DNA of 64,000 nucleotides, from positions 620,001 through 684,000 of the forward strand of contig NZ_JBHUMM010000043.1 in the NCBI RefSeq assembly GCF_042685085.1, written 5' to 3'. Origin of the DNA: Marinicrinis sediminis (GTDB lineage: Bacteria > Bacillota > Bacilli > Paenibacillales > KCTC-33676). The notes under the pieces are model-generated. The model saw only the letters and a list, made by a program, of their open reading frames with translations. It ran no database searches and was not told the DNA's origin. Below are positions 17,590-26,634 of this stretch, in pieces (the first letter of the stretch is position 1; each line of letters starts with the position of its first letter). The position numbers and the translations under genes were made by a program.

Positions 17590-18813
17590 ATGGAACCGGT
17601 AATGGAACGTGAAAATGATAGGCAACAGCAGCTTCTTCCACATTCCCATCAAGCTTGGATGGAGGTGAATCTGACGCAATTGGAGAGAAATGTGTCCCTG
17701 ATTCAGGCGCATCTTGCTCATCAGCCCTTGCAAATGGCTGTTGTGAAGGCGGATGCATACGGTCATGGCGCAGTAGTGATGGTCCGAAAGTTGGCACAGT
17801 GCGGCTTCACCTATTTTGCAGTTGCAACCGTGGAAGAGGGAATTCAGTTAAGAGCGGCCTTGTCCAACCACACCATATTGATTCTGGGTCCGACACCGGA
17901 AGCGCAAATTCCGGAAGTGATCGAGCATGATCTGACCCCTACTGTCTGCACCTACCGGTTTGCCAAAGAACTGCATGATTACCACCTGGAGAAAGGGGAG
18001 GACAAGCCCCCCGTATCTGTACATATACGTCTGGATATCAGTGAGAGCAGCATAGGCATCAATTTGCAAACCGCGGCCGATTTCGTCGCTGAGATCCAGT
18101 CTTTAAGCACCCTAGATATTGCAGGCGTCTATACCCATATTCCGTCTGCATATGGCGGCGATCTGGAAGTGGCGGAAGCGGAATTCGCTTCATTTCTGTC
18201 GACAGCCAGGCAATTGAAGCAAGTGTATGGATGGACCAATTGCCTCGTTCATGCTCAGAGCAGTCCGGGTATTCTGTTGTTTCCGGATTTGGCTTGCGAT
18301 ATGGTCCGCACAGGGATACTACTGTATGGTCTACCGGTTCTGGAACATGCGAGCTTACCCGGAATCGCACCGCTGATGGAAGTGAAAGCACGGATCGCTT
18401 ATATCAAAACCGTGGAATCAGACAAGCAGTTCGGGTATGGCTATCAATACCGGACGGACCAGAAAGTCCGAATCGCCTCGATTCCGATTGGCTACAACGA
18501 TGCCATGTTCCTGTATTACTGGCAGCAGGGACAGGTGTTAATCCATGGTCAGTATGCTCCCCTTTATGGACAAGTGTATATGGACTACTTTCTGGTGGAT
18601 GTCACGCATATTCCCTCGTGTCAGGTCGGAGATGAGGCGGTGGTCATCGGTCGGCAGGGTGAGAATCGGATCATGGCCGAACAGCTGGCAGCGCAATGCG
18701 GCATTGATGCGCTGCATGCGGACTGTGTCCATTTGTGGGGAAGCAGGCTGACACGAACGTATATCGAAGAAGAGACAGGCGAAGAGGAGGGCGATACTGC
18801 GCATGCCACATAA
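17590..18813 (+). CDS. Alanine/amino-acid racemase paralogue (PLP fold type III)
   Basis: 407 residues. The PLP lysine motif AVVKADAYGHG (about residue 54) and the catalytic tyrosine region FGYGYQY plus SIPIGY are present, so it should bind PLP and racemise an amino acid. It differs from housekeeping Alr in several places: the active-site CMDQ is YMDY, the conserved HxANS is HAQSS, and an acidic tail of about 20 residues follows the barrel. The start ATG has GGAAAGGGAGAG nearby. The 3' end overlaps the following MFS gene by 11 bases, which points to coupled translation. Together with the transporters it may make or sense a D-amino acid; whether the substrate is Ala, Ser or another residue cannot be read from sequence. 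It is unlikely to be the essential Alr, which usually stands alone. Confidence 0.8.
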   Translation: MEPVMERENDRQQQLLPHSHQAWMEVNLTQLERNVSLIQAHLAHQPLQMAVVKADAYGHGAVVMVRKLAQCGFTYFAVATVEEGIQLRAALSNHTILILGPTPEAQIPEVIEHDLTPTVCTYRFAKELHDYHLEKGEDKPPVSVHIRLDISESSIGINLQTAADFVAEIQSLSTLDIAGVYTHIPSAYGGDLEVAEAEFASFLSTARQLKQVYGWTNCLVHAQSSPGILLFPDLACDMVRTGILLYGLPVLEHASLPGIAPLMEVKARIAYIKTVESDKQFGYGYQYRTDQKVRIASIPIGYNDAMFLYYWQQGQVLIHGQYAPLYGQVYMDYFLVDVTHIPSCQVGDEAVVIGRQGENRIMAEQLAAQCGIDALHADCVHLWGSRLTRTYIEEETGEEEGDTAHAT

Positions 18814-21217
18814 TCGAATCCGGTTTATGTTTATGGCGGCGACCACGCTGCTGATTGTCATCGTCCTGTCTTTGACGGGTGCATTAAATATTTCTGCTTT
18901 CAAGAAAAACTATACCGAATCCCTGACCTCGAACTATGCGGTACTCGCCGAGGAGACGGTCAAGAAGATTGAATATGCGGTGAAGTACGGAAAGCCATTG
19001 ACGAATTTTCAGGGCATGGAAGTGTTGCTGCAAGAACTGAAGGACAGGGCTTCCGAGGTTGAGGCGACTCACGTCGTCAACACGGAGGGTGCCGTGATCT
19101 ATGATGAACATGGCAGAGGCCCGGCAGATGCGGGTATAGACGCACGGATGGAGCCGCCTGTGCCTTTGGAAGATCAGAACTTTCAGGTGCTGAAGCACGA
19201 CGGGAACGAAACGATCTATGTACCGATTCATGACCGAACAGGTGAATGGATTGGCTCTCTCGCGATGGGATTGAAGCCATCACTGATCGCCCAGGAAGTC
19301 AACCCGTACATGTGGAAGCTGATGATATACCTGGGATTGTTTGCGGCGGCTGCGGTATTGCTGCTCGTGCTGTTTTTATATCGATTCTCTATCCTGTCCA
19401 GCGACGGGTCGTTAAAACGAGCCAAGCTGCTGACAGTGATCTTTCTCATTATCGGCCTCATTCAAATTTCATTCGGTGTCTTGAACTATACGCTCCTGAA
19501 GGATCGATATCTGGAGACTGTGAAACAGAATACGTCGATCGTGCTGAACGTCATTCAGCAGGATATTGAAAACGTGCTGTCCAAAGGGGTCTCTTACCAG
19601 GATATTTACGGTCTGGGCGATTATATGAATCAAATGATTGATTCCATTCCGGAAATCGAACGGGTTTCGATTATGAATACCGATTTTACGACGGAGGAGT
19701 TGCAGACTGACACTTCCTATTCCGTTTATACATATACCGTTCCGCTCGTTCCCGATGCAGAACAGGAGGTCGCCTACATGGCGGTCGTGGATGTGTCCAA
19801 GAGCTATATTGCCAGCAAAACACTGAACAGTATGCTGGATACAGGCACGATGGTCATTATTTCCTTTCTGCTGCTCGTTGAGATCACCTTGATATTACTG
19901 ATATTGCTTTATCAGCGGATTCAGCAGCACACCGATGCAGATCGATCTGCCAAGACCGGTGCTGGACTGATGGATCGTACGATTGTTCGTCCGCTCGGTT
20001 TTCTCGTGTTTGCTTCCGTTTACTTGTCTTCCGCTTTTATTCCGGTATTAATGAAGGATTTGTATGAGCCGATACTCGGATTGTCTGAAGACATTGTGCT
20101 CGGTCTCCCGATATCAGCCGAAATGCTGATGTTGGCGATTTCTTCGATATTGGCTGGCTACTGGATTGACAAGAAAGGCTGGAAACCATCATTTCTGACA
20201 GGGATGCTGACGATTGGTCTCGGTCTGCTGTTGTCCGCAATTGCGTGGGATGCGCTGGTATTTATCGGAGCAAGAGCAGTGGTCGGGGTCGGCTTTGGTC
20301 TGACCTTGATGGCGATGCAGGCATTCACGGTTACAGCTCCAACGGAAGAAGCGAAGAATGAAGCGCTGGCTGCATTGAATTCAGGAGCATATGCGGGCAT
20401 TAACTGTGGCGTGGTCATCGGGGCGATGGTGGCTGATCATCTCGGATTCACGCAGGTGTTTCTCATTGGCGTAGCCCTCTCGGTGCTCGGTTTCTGGTTT
20501 GCAGCCCAGTTTATTGTAAATACAGGCAAGCCAGTGGGACCCGAACCGTCTTCGGCTGTACATCGCGTGCCGGTTCAGCAAGATCAGATGCAGCAGGAAG
20601 GCAGTGCCCTGAGACGATTTATCACCGATCGATCCATTCTGTTCTTCTTTCTGCTTGTGATCTTTCCGGTGGCCATCGGCGGCATGTTTCTCTATTATTA
20701 CTTTCCTCTGTATGCCGAATCGGTGGGTACATCGCCATCCAATGTCGGGAGAGCCTTTCTGCTAAACGGGTTATGCATTGTGTTTCTGGGCCCGCTGCTC
20801 AGCAAATATGCGGAGCGTTATCTGGGCGCAAAAATGGCCATGTTTGTATCCGGCTGCATCACGGTGCTGGCTCTCGCTGTATTTGCGATCAGCGGGTCGA
20901 TGCTGACCGCGTTTGTTGCCGTTATTTTACTAGGTATTGCAGAGGGATTCGGGATTACCGCCCAAATCAACTATTTCACGGAGCGGCCTATTACAACAGA
21001 GCTGGGTGAAGGAAAAGCGATGGGCTATTACAGCTTGATTGAGAATGCCGGACAGATGATTGGTCCGTTGGTATTTGGTCTGTTCGTGACGCTGGGCGCA
21101 TCCCAGGGAGTCGGCTTGATCAGTGTCATGATGCTGGCGGCTTTGCTGTTGTTTGCCTGGCTTACGCGGCAACGAAAACGTTCCGTCAAGGGAACATCCA
21201 TAGGAGGGGAAGTATAG
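18803..21217 (+). CDS. Sensor-MFS fusion: Cache-like domains joined to a major facilitator transporter
   Basis: 804 residues. The first half looks like a receptor: helix (about 8-30), extracellular Cache-like region (30-165) with KIEYAVKYGKPLTNF, helix pair (175-197 and 210-230), a second extracellular region (230-340), and another helix (350-370). The second half (from about 392) is a complete 12-helix MFS carrier with motif A as GYWIDKKGWKPSF and DxLGF-type loops. There is no kinase or methyl-accepting domain, so the receptor feeds directly into a transporter. The start codon lies inside the racemase gene (11-bp overlap), and the binding-protein gene starts at the next base after the stop. 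It is a clear paralogue of the gene two places downstream. I infer a ligand-gated exporter or importer; the solute is unknown. Confidence 0.85.
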   Translation: MPHNRIRFMFMAATTLLIVIVLSLTGALNISAFKKNYTESLTSNYAVLAEETVKKIEYAVKYGKPLTNFQGMEVLLQELKDRASEVEATHVVNTEGAVIYDEHGRGPADAGIDARMEPPVPLEDQNFQVLKHDGNETIYVPIHDRTGEWIGSLAMGLKPSLIAQEVNPYMWKLMIYLGLFAAAAVLLLVLFLYRFSILSSDGSLKRAKLLTVIFLIIGLIQISFGVLNYTLLKDRYLETVKQNTSIVLNVIQQDIENVLSKGVSYQDIYGLGDYMNQMIDSIPEIERVSIMNTDFTTEELQTDTSYSVYTYTVPLVPDAEQEVAYMAVVDVSKSYIASKTLNSMLDTGTMVIISFLLLVEITLILLILLYQRIQQHTDADRSAKTGAGLMDRTIVRPLGFLVFASVYLSSAFIPVLMKDLYEPILGLSEDIVLGLPISAEMLMLAISSILAGYWIDKKGWKPSFLTGMLTIGLGLLLSAIAWDALVFIGARAVVGVGFGLTLMAMQAFTVTAPTEEAKNEALAALNSGAYAGINCGVVIGAMVADHLGFTQVFLIGVALSVLGFWFAAQFIVNTGKPVGPEPSSAVHRVPVQQDQMQQEGSALRRFITDRSILFFFLLVIFPVAIGGMFLYYYFPLYAESVGTSPSNVGRAFLLNGLCIVFLGPLLSKYAERYLGAKMAMFVSGCITVLALAVFAISGSMLTAFVAVILLGIAEGFGITAQINYFTERPITTELGEGKAMGYYSLIENAGQMIGPLVFGLFVTLGASQGVGLISVMMLAALLLFAWLTRQRKRSVKGTSIGGEV

Positions 21218-22423
21218 ATGAAAAAAAGCGTAAACAGAGGAACTTTTTCAGGAGCGAATGCACGCTGGTTGTTGATGGGAATCATGCTGCTGCTGATCGT
21301 ATGCAGCCAGCCTTCTATGGTGGTCATCGGTTCGACCACGGATATGGAACACCAGACAGAGCCAGTTTTCAAAAACGGAGATGAGGCCTGGCGCATCGGA
21401 TATGTCGAGACAGACCCGTATCTCAATTTTGCCGGGACGTTTCAAGGACTGCTGAAAGGTCTGGAGGATTTGGGTTGGCTGAATTCGCTGGAGGGACTTC
21501 CCTTCGAGGATGGGCAGGTTGACAGCAAGGTCATGTGGGAGTGGCTGGCAGAGCAGGAGACAGGTCCTTATCTGAAGTTCGTGGAAGATGCCCATTATTC
21601 GCTGATTGATCTGGATGATTCCGGCAAGGAGCAGATGATCAAGCGATTCCAGGAAGAACAGGATCTCGATCTTATTCTCGCACTGGGCACCTCGGCAGGG
21701 AAGACGGTTGCAACGGACGCCCATGACATTCCGACACTTGTCTTCTCATCCAGCAATGCGGTGCGATCGGGCATTATTGACTCTGAGCATGATTCGGGTA
21801 TGGATCATATCTGGGCGCATATGGATGCAAATCGCTACAAGAGACAGATTGAAGTGTTTCATGATATTTTCCAATATGATCGACTGGGCATGGTGCATGA
21901 CAACTCCGATTTGGGAAGAGTCTATGCAGCGGCCGGCGATGTGGAGCAGATGGCAGAGGAGCTCGATTTTGAACTCGTGGCGCGTCATGTAGCAGAGCCG
22001 TCCGATGAGTTGGATCAGGAGCGGTATCTGGCCGAGATCCAGGCGGCTTTTGAACAGGTTGCCCAGGAAGTCGATGCCTTTTATTTGACGGCAGGTACCT
22101 GGCAGATCGACCAGCTTCCCGAGCTGCTGGCTCCATTTTATGAGGCAGGAGTACCGGTGTTTTCACAAATCGGACAGAAGGACGTCGAATACGGTGCCCT
22201 GATGAGTCTGTATCGTGCTGATTTTGATGGGATTGGTTATTTTGGCGCAGACACCATCTCGCAAGTGCTGCGGGGAGCCAAACCGAGAGAATTATCGCAA
22301 ATTTACGGGGATACACCGAGTATTGTACTGAATCTGGAGTCGGCCAATCGGATTGGTTATCGGATTCCATTTGATATTCTGCTGGTCGCAGATCAAATTT
22401 TTGCGAACATTGAGGGCGAATAG
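21218..22423 (+). CDS. ABC-type substrate-binding protein (ABC_sub_bind family)
   Basis: 401 residues. An N-terminal hydrophobic segment (WLLMGIMLLLIVCSQP) acts as signal peptide or lipoprotein signal; the Cys after LLIV could be the lipobox. The rest resembles the ABC_sub_bind (PF04392) two-lobed binding fold: LDLILALGTSAGKTV, PTLVFSSSNAV, GVPVFSQIG, ending in INL-like SIVLNLESANRIGYRIP and ILLVADQIF. No ABC permease or ATPase gene is near; instead it lies between two sensor-MFS fusions with zero and 11 bases spacing. It may present ligand to the Cache-like domains of its neighbours rather than to an ABC pump; that is inference. Ribosome site AGGAGGGGAAG. Confidence 0.78.
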   Translation: MKKSVNRGTFSGANARWLLMGIMLLLIVCSQPSMVVIGSTTDMEHQTEPVFKNGDEAWRIGYVETDPYLNFAGTFQGLLKGLEDLGWLNSLEGLPFEDGQVDSKVMWEWLAEQETGPYLKFVEDAHYSLIDLDDSGKEQMIKRFQEEQDLDLILALGTSAGKTVATDAHDIPTLVFSSSNAVRSGIIDSEHDSGMDHIWAHMDANRYKRQIEVFHDIFQYDRLGMVHDNSDLGRVYAAAGDVEQMAEELDFELVARHVAEPSDELDQERYLAEIQAAFEQVAQEVDAFYLTAGTWQIDQLPELLAPFYEAGVPVFSQIGQKDVEYGALMSLYRADFDGIGYFGADTISQVLRGAKPRELSQIYGDTPSIVLNLESANRIGYRIPFDILLVADQIFANIEGE

Positions 22424-22434
22424 GGGGGAACCAG

Positions 22435-24855
22435 ATGAAGGAACGAAAAATAAAATGGTCGCTGTTCGCTATCTATATGTCTCTGGTCGTGGTGGTGCTG
22501 GCCTTTACAGGGGGCTTGAATATCGCGTCCTTTCAGCAGAAATACAAAGAATCTCTGGTGTCCGGTTATGCGGTGGCGGGGCAGGAAAGTGTACGTAAAA
22601 TTGAATATGCGGTCAAGTATGGCAAGCCGCTCAGCAATTTTTACGGGATGGATGAGGTATTAGCTTCCACGAAGGAACTGAATGAGACGATTGAAGAAAC
22701 ACGTCTGGTGTTACCGGATGGCACGATCCGATATACCGATGCCGGAAAAACGACGGGGACGTCGCTTCCTGCGGAGTTAGCGGAAAGGCTGAAGGACGAA
22801 ACCGGCACGGACGAGGTCCTGTCGGCCGAACTGGCGGGGAAATATCACATCTATCTACCTGTCAAGGATCGGTCACAGGCTGATATTGGCTATGTTGAGC
22901 TGGTCTTTGACGAATCGGTTGTGACCACTCGAACGAATGCGTATTTATGGAAGCTGGTCCGTTACCTGGCGATCGTTGCTTCCATTGCAGTCATCGTGGG
23001 CTTGCTGTTTGTGCTGCGGGTACGATTGCTGGATGAAGCAGGCCGGATTCGAAAAAAGCGGATCTTTGTTTCGATTCTTGTATCCCTCAGTATGATGCAG
23101 ATCGTATTTGGCTATTTGAATTATCATTTGTTCGATCAGGCCTATCAGGATATTACAAGGGAAAGTATGGTTCAAACGAGTCAAATTGTGAAGAAGGATA
23201 TCGATTCCGTTTTGCAAAAAGGGGTTCCGCTTGATCAGTTGTACGAGATTGAACCGTACTTGCAGCAAACGATGAAGACGGTACCGGTGATTGCGGATAT
23301 CCAGCTGTTGACAGATGTCGGCCAGAATCCGACGTTTGAGCAGACGGATGCCGAGGGTTCATTGGCAATCACATTGACATCGGATGCAGACGGTCAACAG
23401 GGCACGCTGATTTTCAGTCGTTCTGAGGCTTATATTAATGGAAAGCTTCGGGATATTGTCCTCGATACGCTGACCGTACTGGTCACGTCATTCATTTTTA
23501 TGGCTGAGATTACACTGCTCGTGATGCTCTTCATGACACGCAGCTCCAACCGTAGCACAAGGGGTGGCGTTCCAAACGTGCGCAAGGGCGAGGTTGCTTC
23601 TTCCGGGGAGGCTGGTGCAGGCCATGCGGCTGCCGTCATACGACCCATTTCCTTTCTGCTGTTTACAGCCATTTTTATGTCAACTTCATTTATTCCAATG
23701 GTCATGAGGGAATTTGATACCTCTCATTACGGCCTGTCTCCTGAGGTGGTGCTGGGACTGCCCATTTCAATGGAAATGCTGATGGCCGGGCTGGCTACGA
23801 TTGTGGCCGGTTTTCTGATAGACCGAAAGGGTTGGATGGGCGTGTGTTATGGCGGTCTGCTGCTGCTATTGTTCGGTACGTTTCTATCTGCGACAGCCTG
23901 GAGTGGTGTCTGGTTTATCGTGGCCAGAGGACTGGTCGGAGCAGGGTACGGTTTAACCTTGATGGCCTTGAGAGGCTGCGTCAATGCTGCCCGTCATGAA
24001 GAAGAGCGCTCGCAAGGGGTTTCCGCCCTGTTTTCAGGCATGTATGCCGGGATCAATGTCGGGGTGGTCGTTGGAGCGATGCTTGCTGACCGGATTGGCT
24101 TCAGCAATGTATTCCTGACGGCGCTGTTCCTCATCTCGTTCGTCGTGATGATCAGTTATCCGATGCTTCGGGTCATGCCCAGACAAGCGGAAGCATCGGC
24201 GGCTGCAACAGATTCCAGCCAGGCGGACACTCGATCTCGCTGGAAGGTGGCTCAATTTCTGAGCAATAGAAATATCGTCCTGTTTTTCCTGCTCATTATT
24301 ATGCCTGTCGCCATTTGCAGCATGTTTCTGGACTATTATTTCCCGGTATTTGCACAGAGTATCGGCGTTTCATCATCTAACGTGGGCCGTGCCTTTTTGC
24401 TAAACGGATTATGCATTGTCTATTTGGGGCCATTTCTCAGTCAGTTTTTCAGAAAAACGCTGGGGGTGGAGAAATCGATCCTGTTGTGCGGAATCACCAT
24501 CTCTGCTGCCATATTCGTCTTTGCCTTGCAGGGTACGTTGTGGGCCGCATTCGTGGCCGTGATTTTGCTGGGATTGGCGGACAGCTTCGGACTTGTGGCG
24601 ATGAATAATTATTTCCTGAAGTTAAAGGCAACCCAATCGATCGGGACGGGAAAAGCGCTCGGCTTCTATGGCAACATTCGCAAGGTGGGACAGATGCTGG
24701 GTCCGATGGTCTTCGGCCTGGCAGCAATCTGGGGACTGAAAGGCATAGGCTTTATCGGGTTCGTGTTCCTGCTCGGTGTGTTGATCTTTTTTATCTATAG
24801 CCGTTCAAGCACGATCCCGCAGCAACGATCCTCCGGGACGTCGCAGAGTGGTTAA
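22435..24855 (+). CDS. Second sensor-MFS fusion, paralogue of the gene two places upstream
   Basis: 806 residues with the same architecture as its paralogue: helix (10-32), Cache-like extracellular domain with KIEYAVKYGKPLSNF, two helices (about 182-205 and 215-235), second extracellular region, helix (about 345-365), then MFS from about 400 with motif A as GFLIDRKGWMGV. The GRAFLLNGLCIV string in the second MFS half is identical in both. Identity is high in both sensor and transporter halves, so the pair arose by duplication of the whole fusion, with the binding-protein gene in between. The start has AGGGGGGAACCAG. The 3' end overlaps the acetyltransferase start by about 8 bases if that GTG is used. 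Confidence 0.85.
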   Translation: MKERKIKWSLFAIYMSLVVVVLAFTGGLNIASFQQKYKESLVSGYAVAGQESVRKIEYAVKYGKPLSNFYGMDEVLASTKELNETIEETRLVLPDGTIRYTDAGKTTGTSLPAELAERLKDETGTDEVLSAELAGKYHIYLPVKDRSQADIGYVELVFDESVVTTRTNAYLWKLVRYLAIVASIAVIVGLLFVLRVRLLDEAGRIRKKRIFVSILVSLSMMQIVFGYLNYHLFDQAYQDITRESMVQTSQIVKKDIDSVLQKGVPLDQLYEIEPYLQQTMKTVPVIADIQLLTDVGQNPTFEQTDAEGSLAITLTSDADGQQGTLIFSRSEAYINGKLRDIVLDTLTVLVTSFIFMAEITLLVMLFMTRSSNRSTRGGVPNVRKGEVASSGEAGAGHAAAVIRPISFLLFTAIFMSTSFIPMVMREFDTSHYGLSPEVVLGLPISMEMLMAGLATIVAGFLIDRKGWMGVCYGGLLLLLFGTFLSATAWSGVWFIVARGLVGAGYGLTLMALRGCVNAARHEEERSQGVSALFSGMYAGINVGVVVGAMLADRIGFSNVFLTALFLISFVVMISYPMLRVMPRQAEASAAATDSSQADTRSRWKVAQFLSNRNIVLFFLLIIMPVAICSMFLDYYFPVFAQSIGVSSSNVGRAFLLNGLCIVYLGPFLSQFFRKTLGVEKSILLCGITISAAIFVFALQGTLWAAFVAVILLGLADSFGLVAMNNYFLKLKATQSIGTGKALGFYGNIRKVGQMLGPMVFGLAAIWGLKGIGFIGFVFLLGVLIFFIYSRSSTIPQQRSSGTSQSG

Positions 24856-25417
24856 TTCCGTGAGCTATCTCATTGACCTTCGAGATCAAGATGAGCGTGC
24901 AGTGCTGCGATTGTGCACGTTGACAGATCTGCCTGCCTTATATGCCTTTCAGTTGGAAACGTATATGATTGGGGAGGACAGGTCCACGTACTGTCCGCTT
25001 CAACAGGATGAATGGCAGGCGATACTGACTGAATATGGGGAAGTGTGGGCGCTGTATGATGCAGACAAGATGATTGGGTTTCGAGTGTTTTATTTCCCGA
25101 TGGACAAGCCGGACAATCTGGGACGTGATCTCAATCTGAATGTGTATGAGCAGATGAAAGTGATGCATTTGGAAGCATGCATGGTTCATCCCGCCTATCG
25201 GGGACAGCGATTGCACGTTCGAATGACGAGAGCAGCCCTGAAGCTGAGTACACGTGCTGCATCCTTTCGGTATATCTGTGCAACGGTTGACCCCGCCAAC
25301 CAGCCCAGCTTGCGCAATCTGCAGGAGCTGGGCCTGCGCTCTTACGGACTTCGGTCGAAGTACAACGGTCGACAACGGTATATGATGATGCTGGATCGGA
25401 TGCAAGAACGTACCTGA
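24848..25417 (+). CDS. GNAT-family N-acetyltransferase, last gene of the membrane operon
   Basis: 189 residues. CoA-binding motif is VHPAYRGQRLHVRMTRAAL near residues 115-133, and NPA-like ATVDPANQPSLRNLQELGL follows, both usual for GNAT enzymes. The start codon is uncertain: a GTG overlapping the end of the MFS gene or a second GTG four codons further; neither has a strong ribosome site, so translation is probably coupled to the preceding gene. After it comes a 90-base gap, the likely end of the 15-kb operon. Substrate unknown; a second acetyltransferase, not closely similar, stands near the start of the operon. Confidence 0.78.
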   Translation: MVNSVSYLIDLRDQDERAVLRLCTLTDLPALYAFQLETYMIGEDRSTYCPLQQDEWQAILTEYGEVWALYDADKMIGFRVFYFPMDKPDNLGRDLNLNVYEQMKVMHLEACMVHPAYRGQRLHVRMTRAALKLSTRAASFRYICATVDPANQPSLRNLQELGLRSYGLRSKYNGRQRYMMMLDRMQERT

Positions 25418-25507
25418 GCGTTTCCATTCTCAATCATTTCAGTTATGATACTAGGTAGTAGAGGAACATGGAAATGAATGAGGAAGATGTGGGAGGGTGC
25501 GGGAGAG

Positions 25508-26086
25508 ATGAGTAGAATCGGATTAATCAGACATGGCAGTACGGAGTGGAACCTGTTGGGAAGAGCACAAGGGCATTCGGATATTCCACTGAATGAGAAG
25601 GGGTTGGATCAGGCCGGTCGTCTTGCCGCAAGGTTGGCACAGGAAAAGTGGGATTTGGTTGTGAGCAGTGATTTGCAAAGAGCCCAGCAGACTGCCCATG
25701 CGGTAGCGGAGGCGCTCGGCATTCCGGAGGTGATTCTGGATCCGAGGTTGCGAGAAATGCATGGCGGACAGATTGAGGGGACGACTGAGGAAGAACGGAT
25801 TGCCAAGTGGGGCGAAAACTGGCGAGATCAAGAACTCGGCATCGAGCAGCCGGAAGCATTAATCGAGAGAGGTACCGCCTGTATGGAGGACTACATCACC
25901 CAATATCCGGATCATGCCATTTTGTTTGTCAGTCATGGTGCGATTCTCGGACACTGCATTCGTACGCTCATTCCTGATGAAGATACCCGTGCCAAGCTGG
26001 AAAATACGTCCCTCACGATACTGGAGCGGAATCAAGCAGGCTGGCACTGTGAACGGTATAATTGCGCCTTGCATTTAACGGATTAA
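25508..26086 (+). CDS. Histidine phosphatase family protein (phosphoglycerate-mutase-like)
   Basis: 192 residues from the ATG giving MSRIGLIRHGSTEWN; a frame extending ten codons further is less likely because LIRHG normally lies within 10 residues of the start. Catalytic residues are visible: RHG at the N-terminus, SDLQRAQQTA arginine, glutamate in REMHGGQIEG, and the second histidine in LFVSHGAILG. This is the broad acid phosphatase / CobC-like branch; the exact substrate cannot be read. It follows the membrane operon by 90 bases on the same strand and may have its own promoter. Confidence 0.85.
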   Translation: MSRIGLIRHGSTEWNLLGRAQGHSDIPLNEKGLDQAGRLAARLAQEKWDLVVSSDLQRAQQTAHAVAEALGIPEVILDPRLREMHGGQIEGTTEEERIAKWGENWRDQELGIEQPEALIERGTACMEDYITQYPDHAILFVSHGAILGHCIRTLIPDEDTRAKLENTSLTILERNQAGWHCERYNCALHLTD

Positions 26087-26162
26087 ATGACATCGCTTTG
26101 ATTCGATTGCACTTGATTTGAATTGAATTGACTTGGCATTGTCTTGGAGCGTAGGGGGGGGG

Positions 26163-26432
26163 ATGACCGTGAATTTATGGTTTACTTTGATTTTGTTGAT
26201 TGCCATCATCATCTGGCTTCCGATCCAGTTTTTTCGGCATTTTGTTGCTGTTCAGGTTATGTTTATGATTAGCTGGATTCTTATTTCCTTCTTTCAAGGG
26301 ACAGGTTGGGAAGGATTCGTGCATTTCCTCATTCCCCTATGGATTGCTAGCTCGCTAATTGCCTTATATATGCTCGTCATGGAAAGAATCGAGACGGAGA
26401 GTGACAAGCACAATAAGACCTATCATGACTAA
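26163..26432 (+). CDS. Small integral membrane protein, unknown function
   Basis: About 89 residues with three predicted membrane helices (LWFTLILLIAIIIWLPIQF, FVAVQVMFMISWILISFF, FLIPLWIASSLIALYMLV) and a charged cytoplasmic tail. A run of nine G directly upstream serves as ribosome site, so the ATG just after it or the GTG two codons later may be used. No family recognised. Confidence 0.6.
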   Translation: MTVNLWFTLILLIAIIIWLPIQFFRHFVAVQVMFMISWILISFFQGTGWEGFVHFLIPLWIASSLIALYMLVMERIETESDKHNKTYHD

Positions 26433-26481
26433 TTTGGATCATTCTTAATGAATCAACACTGACAATTGACATGTAAATACA

Positions 26482-26634
26482 GAATGGCGTTCCGCAGGAT
26501 GACGTTTCCTTCCAATGCGATGGAAAGAGCAGGTGGAATAAGCTCTGATCATTGGCAGGCAGGTTTTTGGCATGGTACAATACTTCTATGGGTATGACAG
26601 CATGCCCATACCGAAATGTGGAGGAACGCCATTC
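26482..26634. repeat. Perfect 12-bp inverted repeat flanking the crp/fnr-like promoter
   Basis: GAATGGCGTTCC at the left end is the exact reverse complement of GGAACGCCATTC at the right end, 129 bases apart. The right copy carries part of the ribosome site and ends at the base before the ATG of the Crp/Fnr-like gene. The promoter lies between the two arms. Function unknown. Confidence 0.6.
26552..26581 (+). promoter_or_regulatory. Sigma-A-type promoter of the Crp/Fnr-like gene
   Basis: TTGGCA and TACAAT with an 18-base spacer, about 50 bases before the chosen ATG. Good match to housekeeping sigma consensus. Confidence 0.6.
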
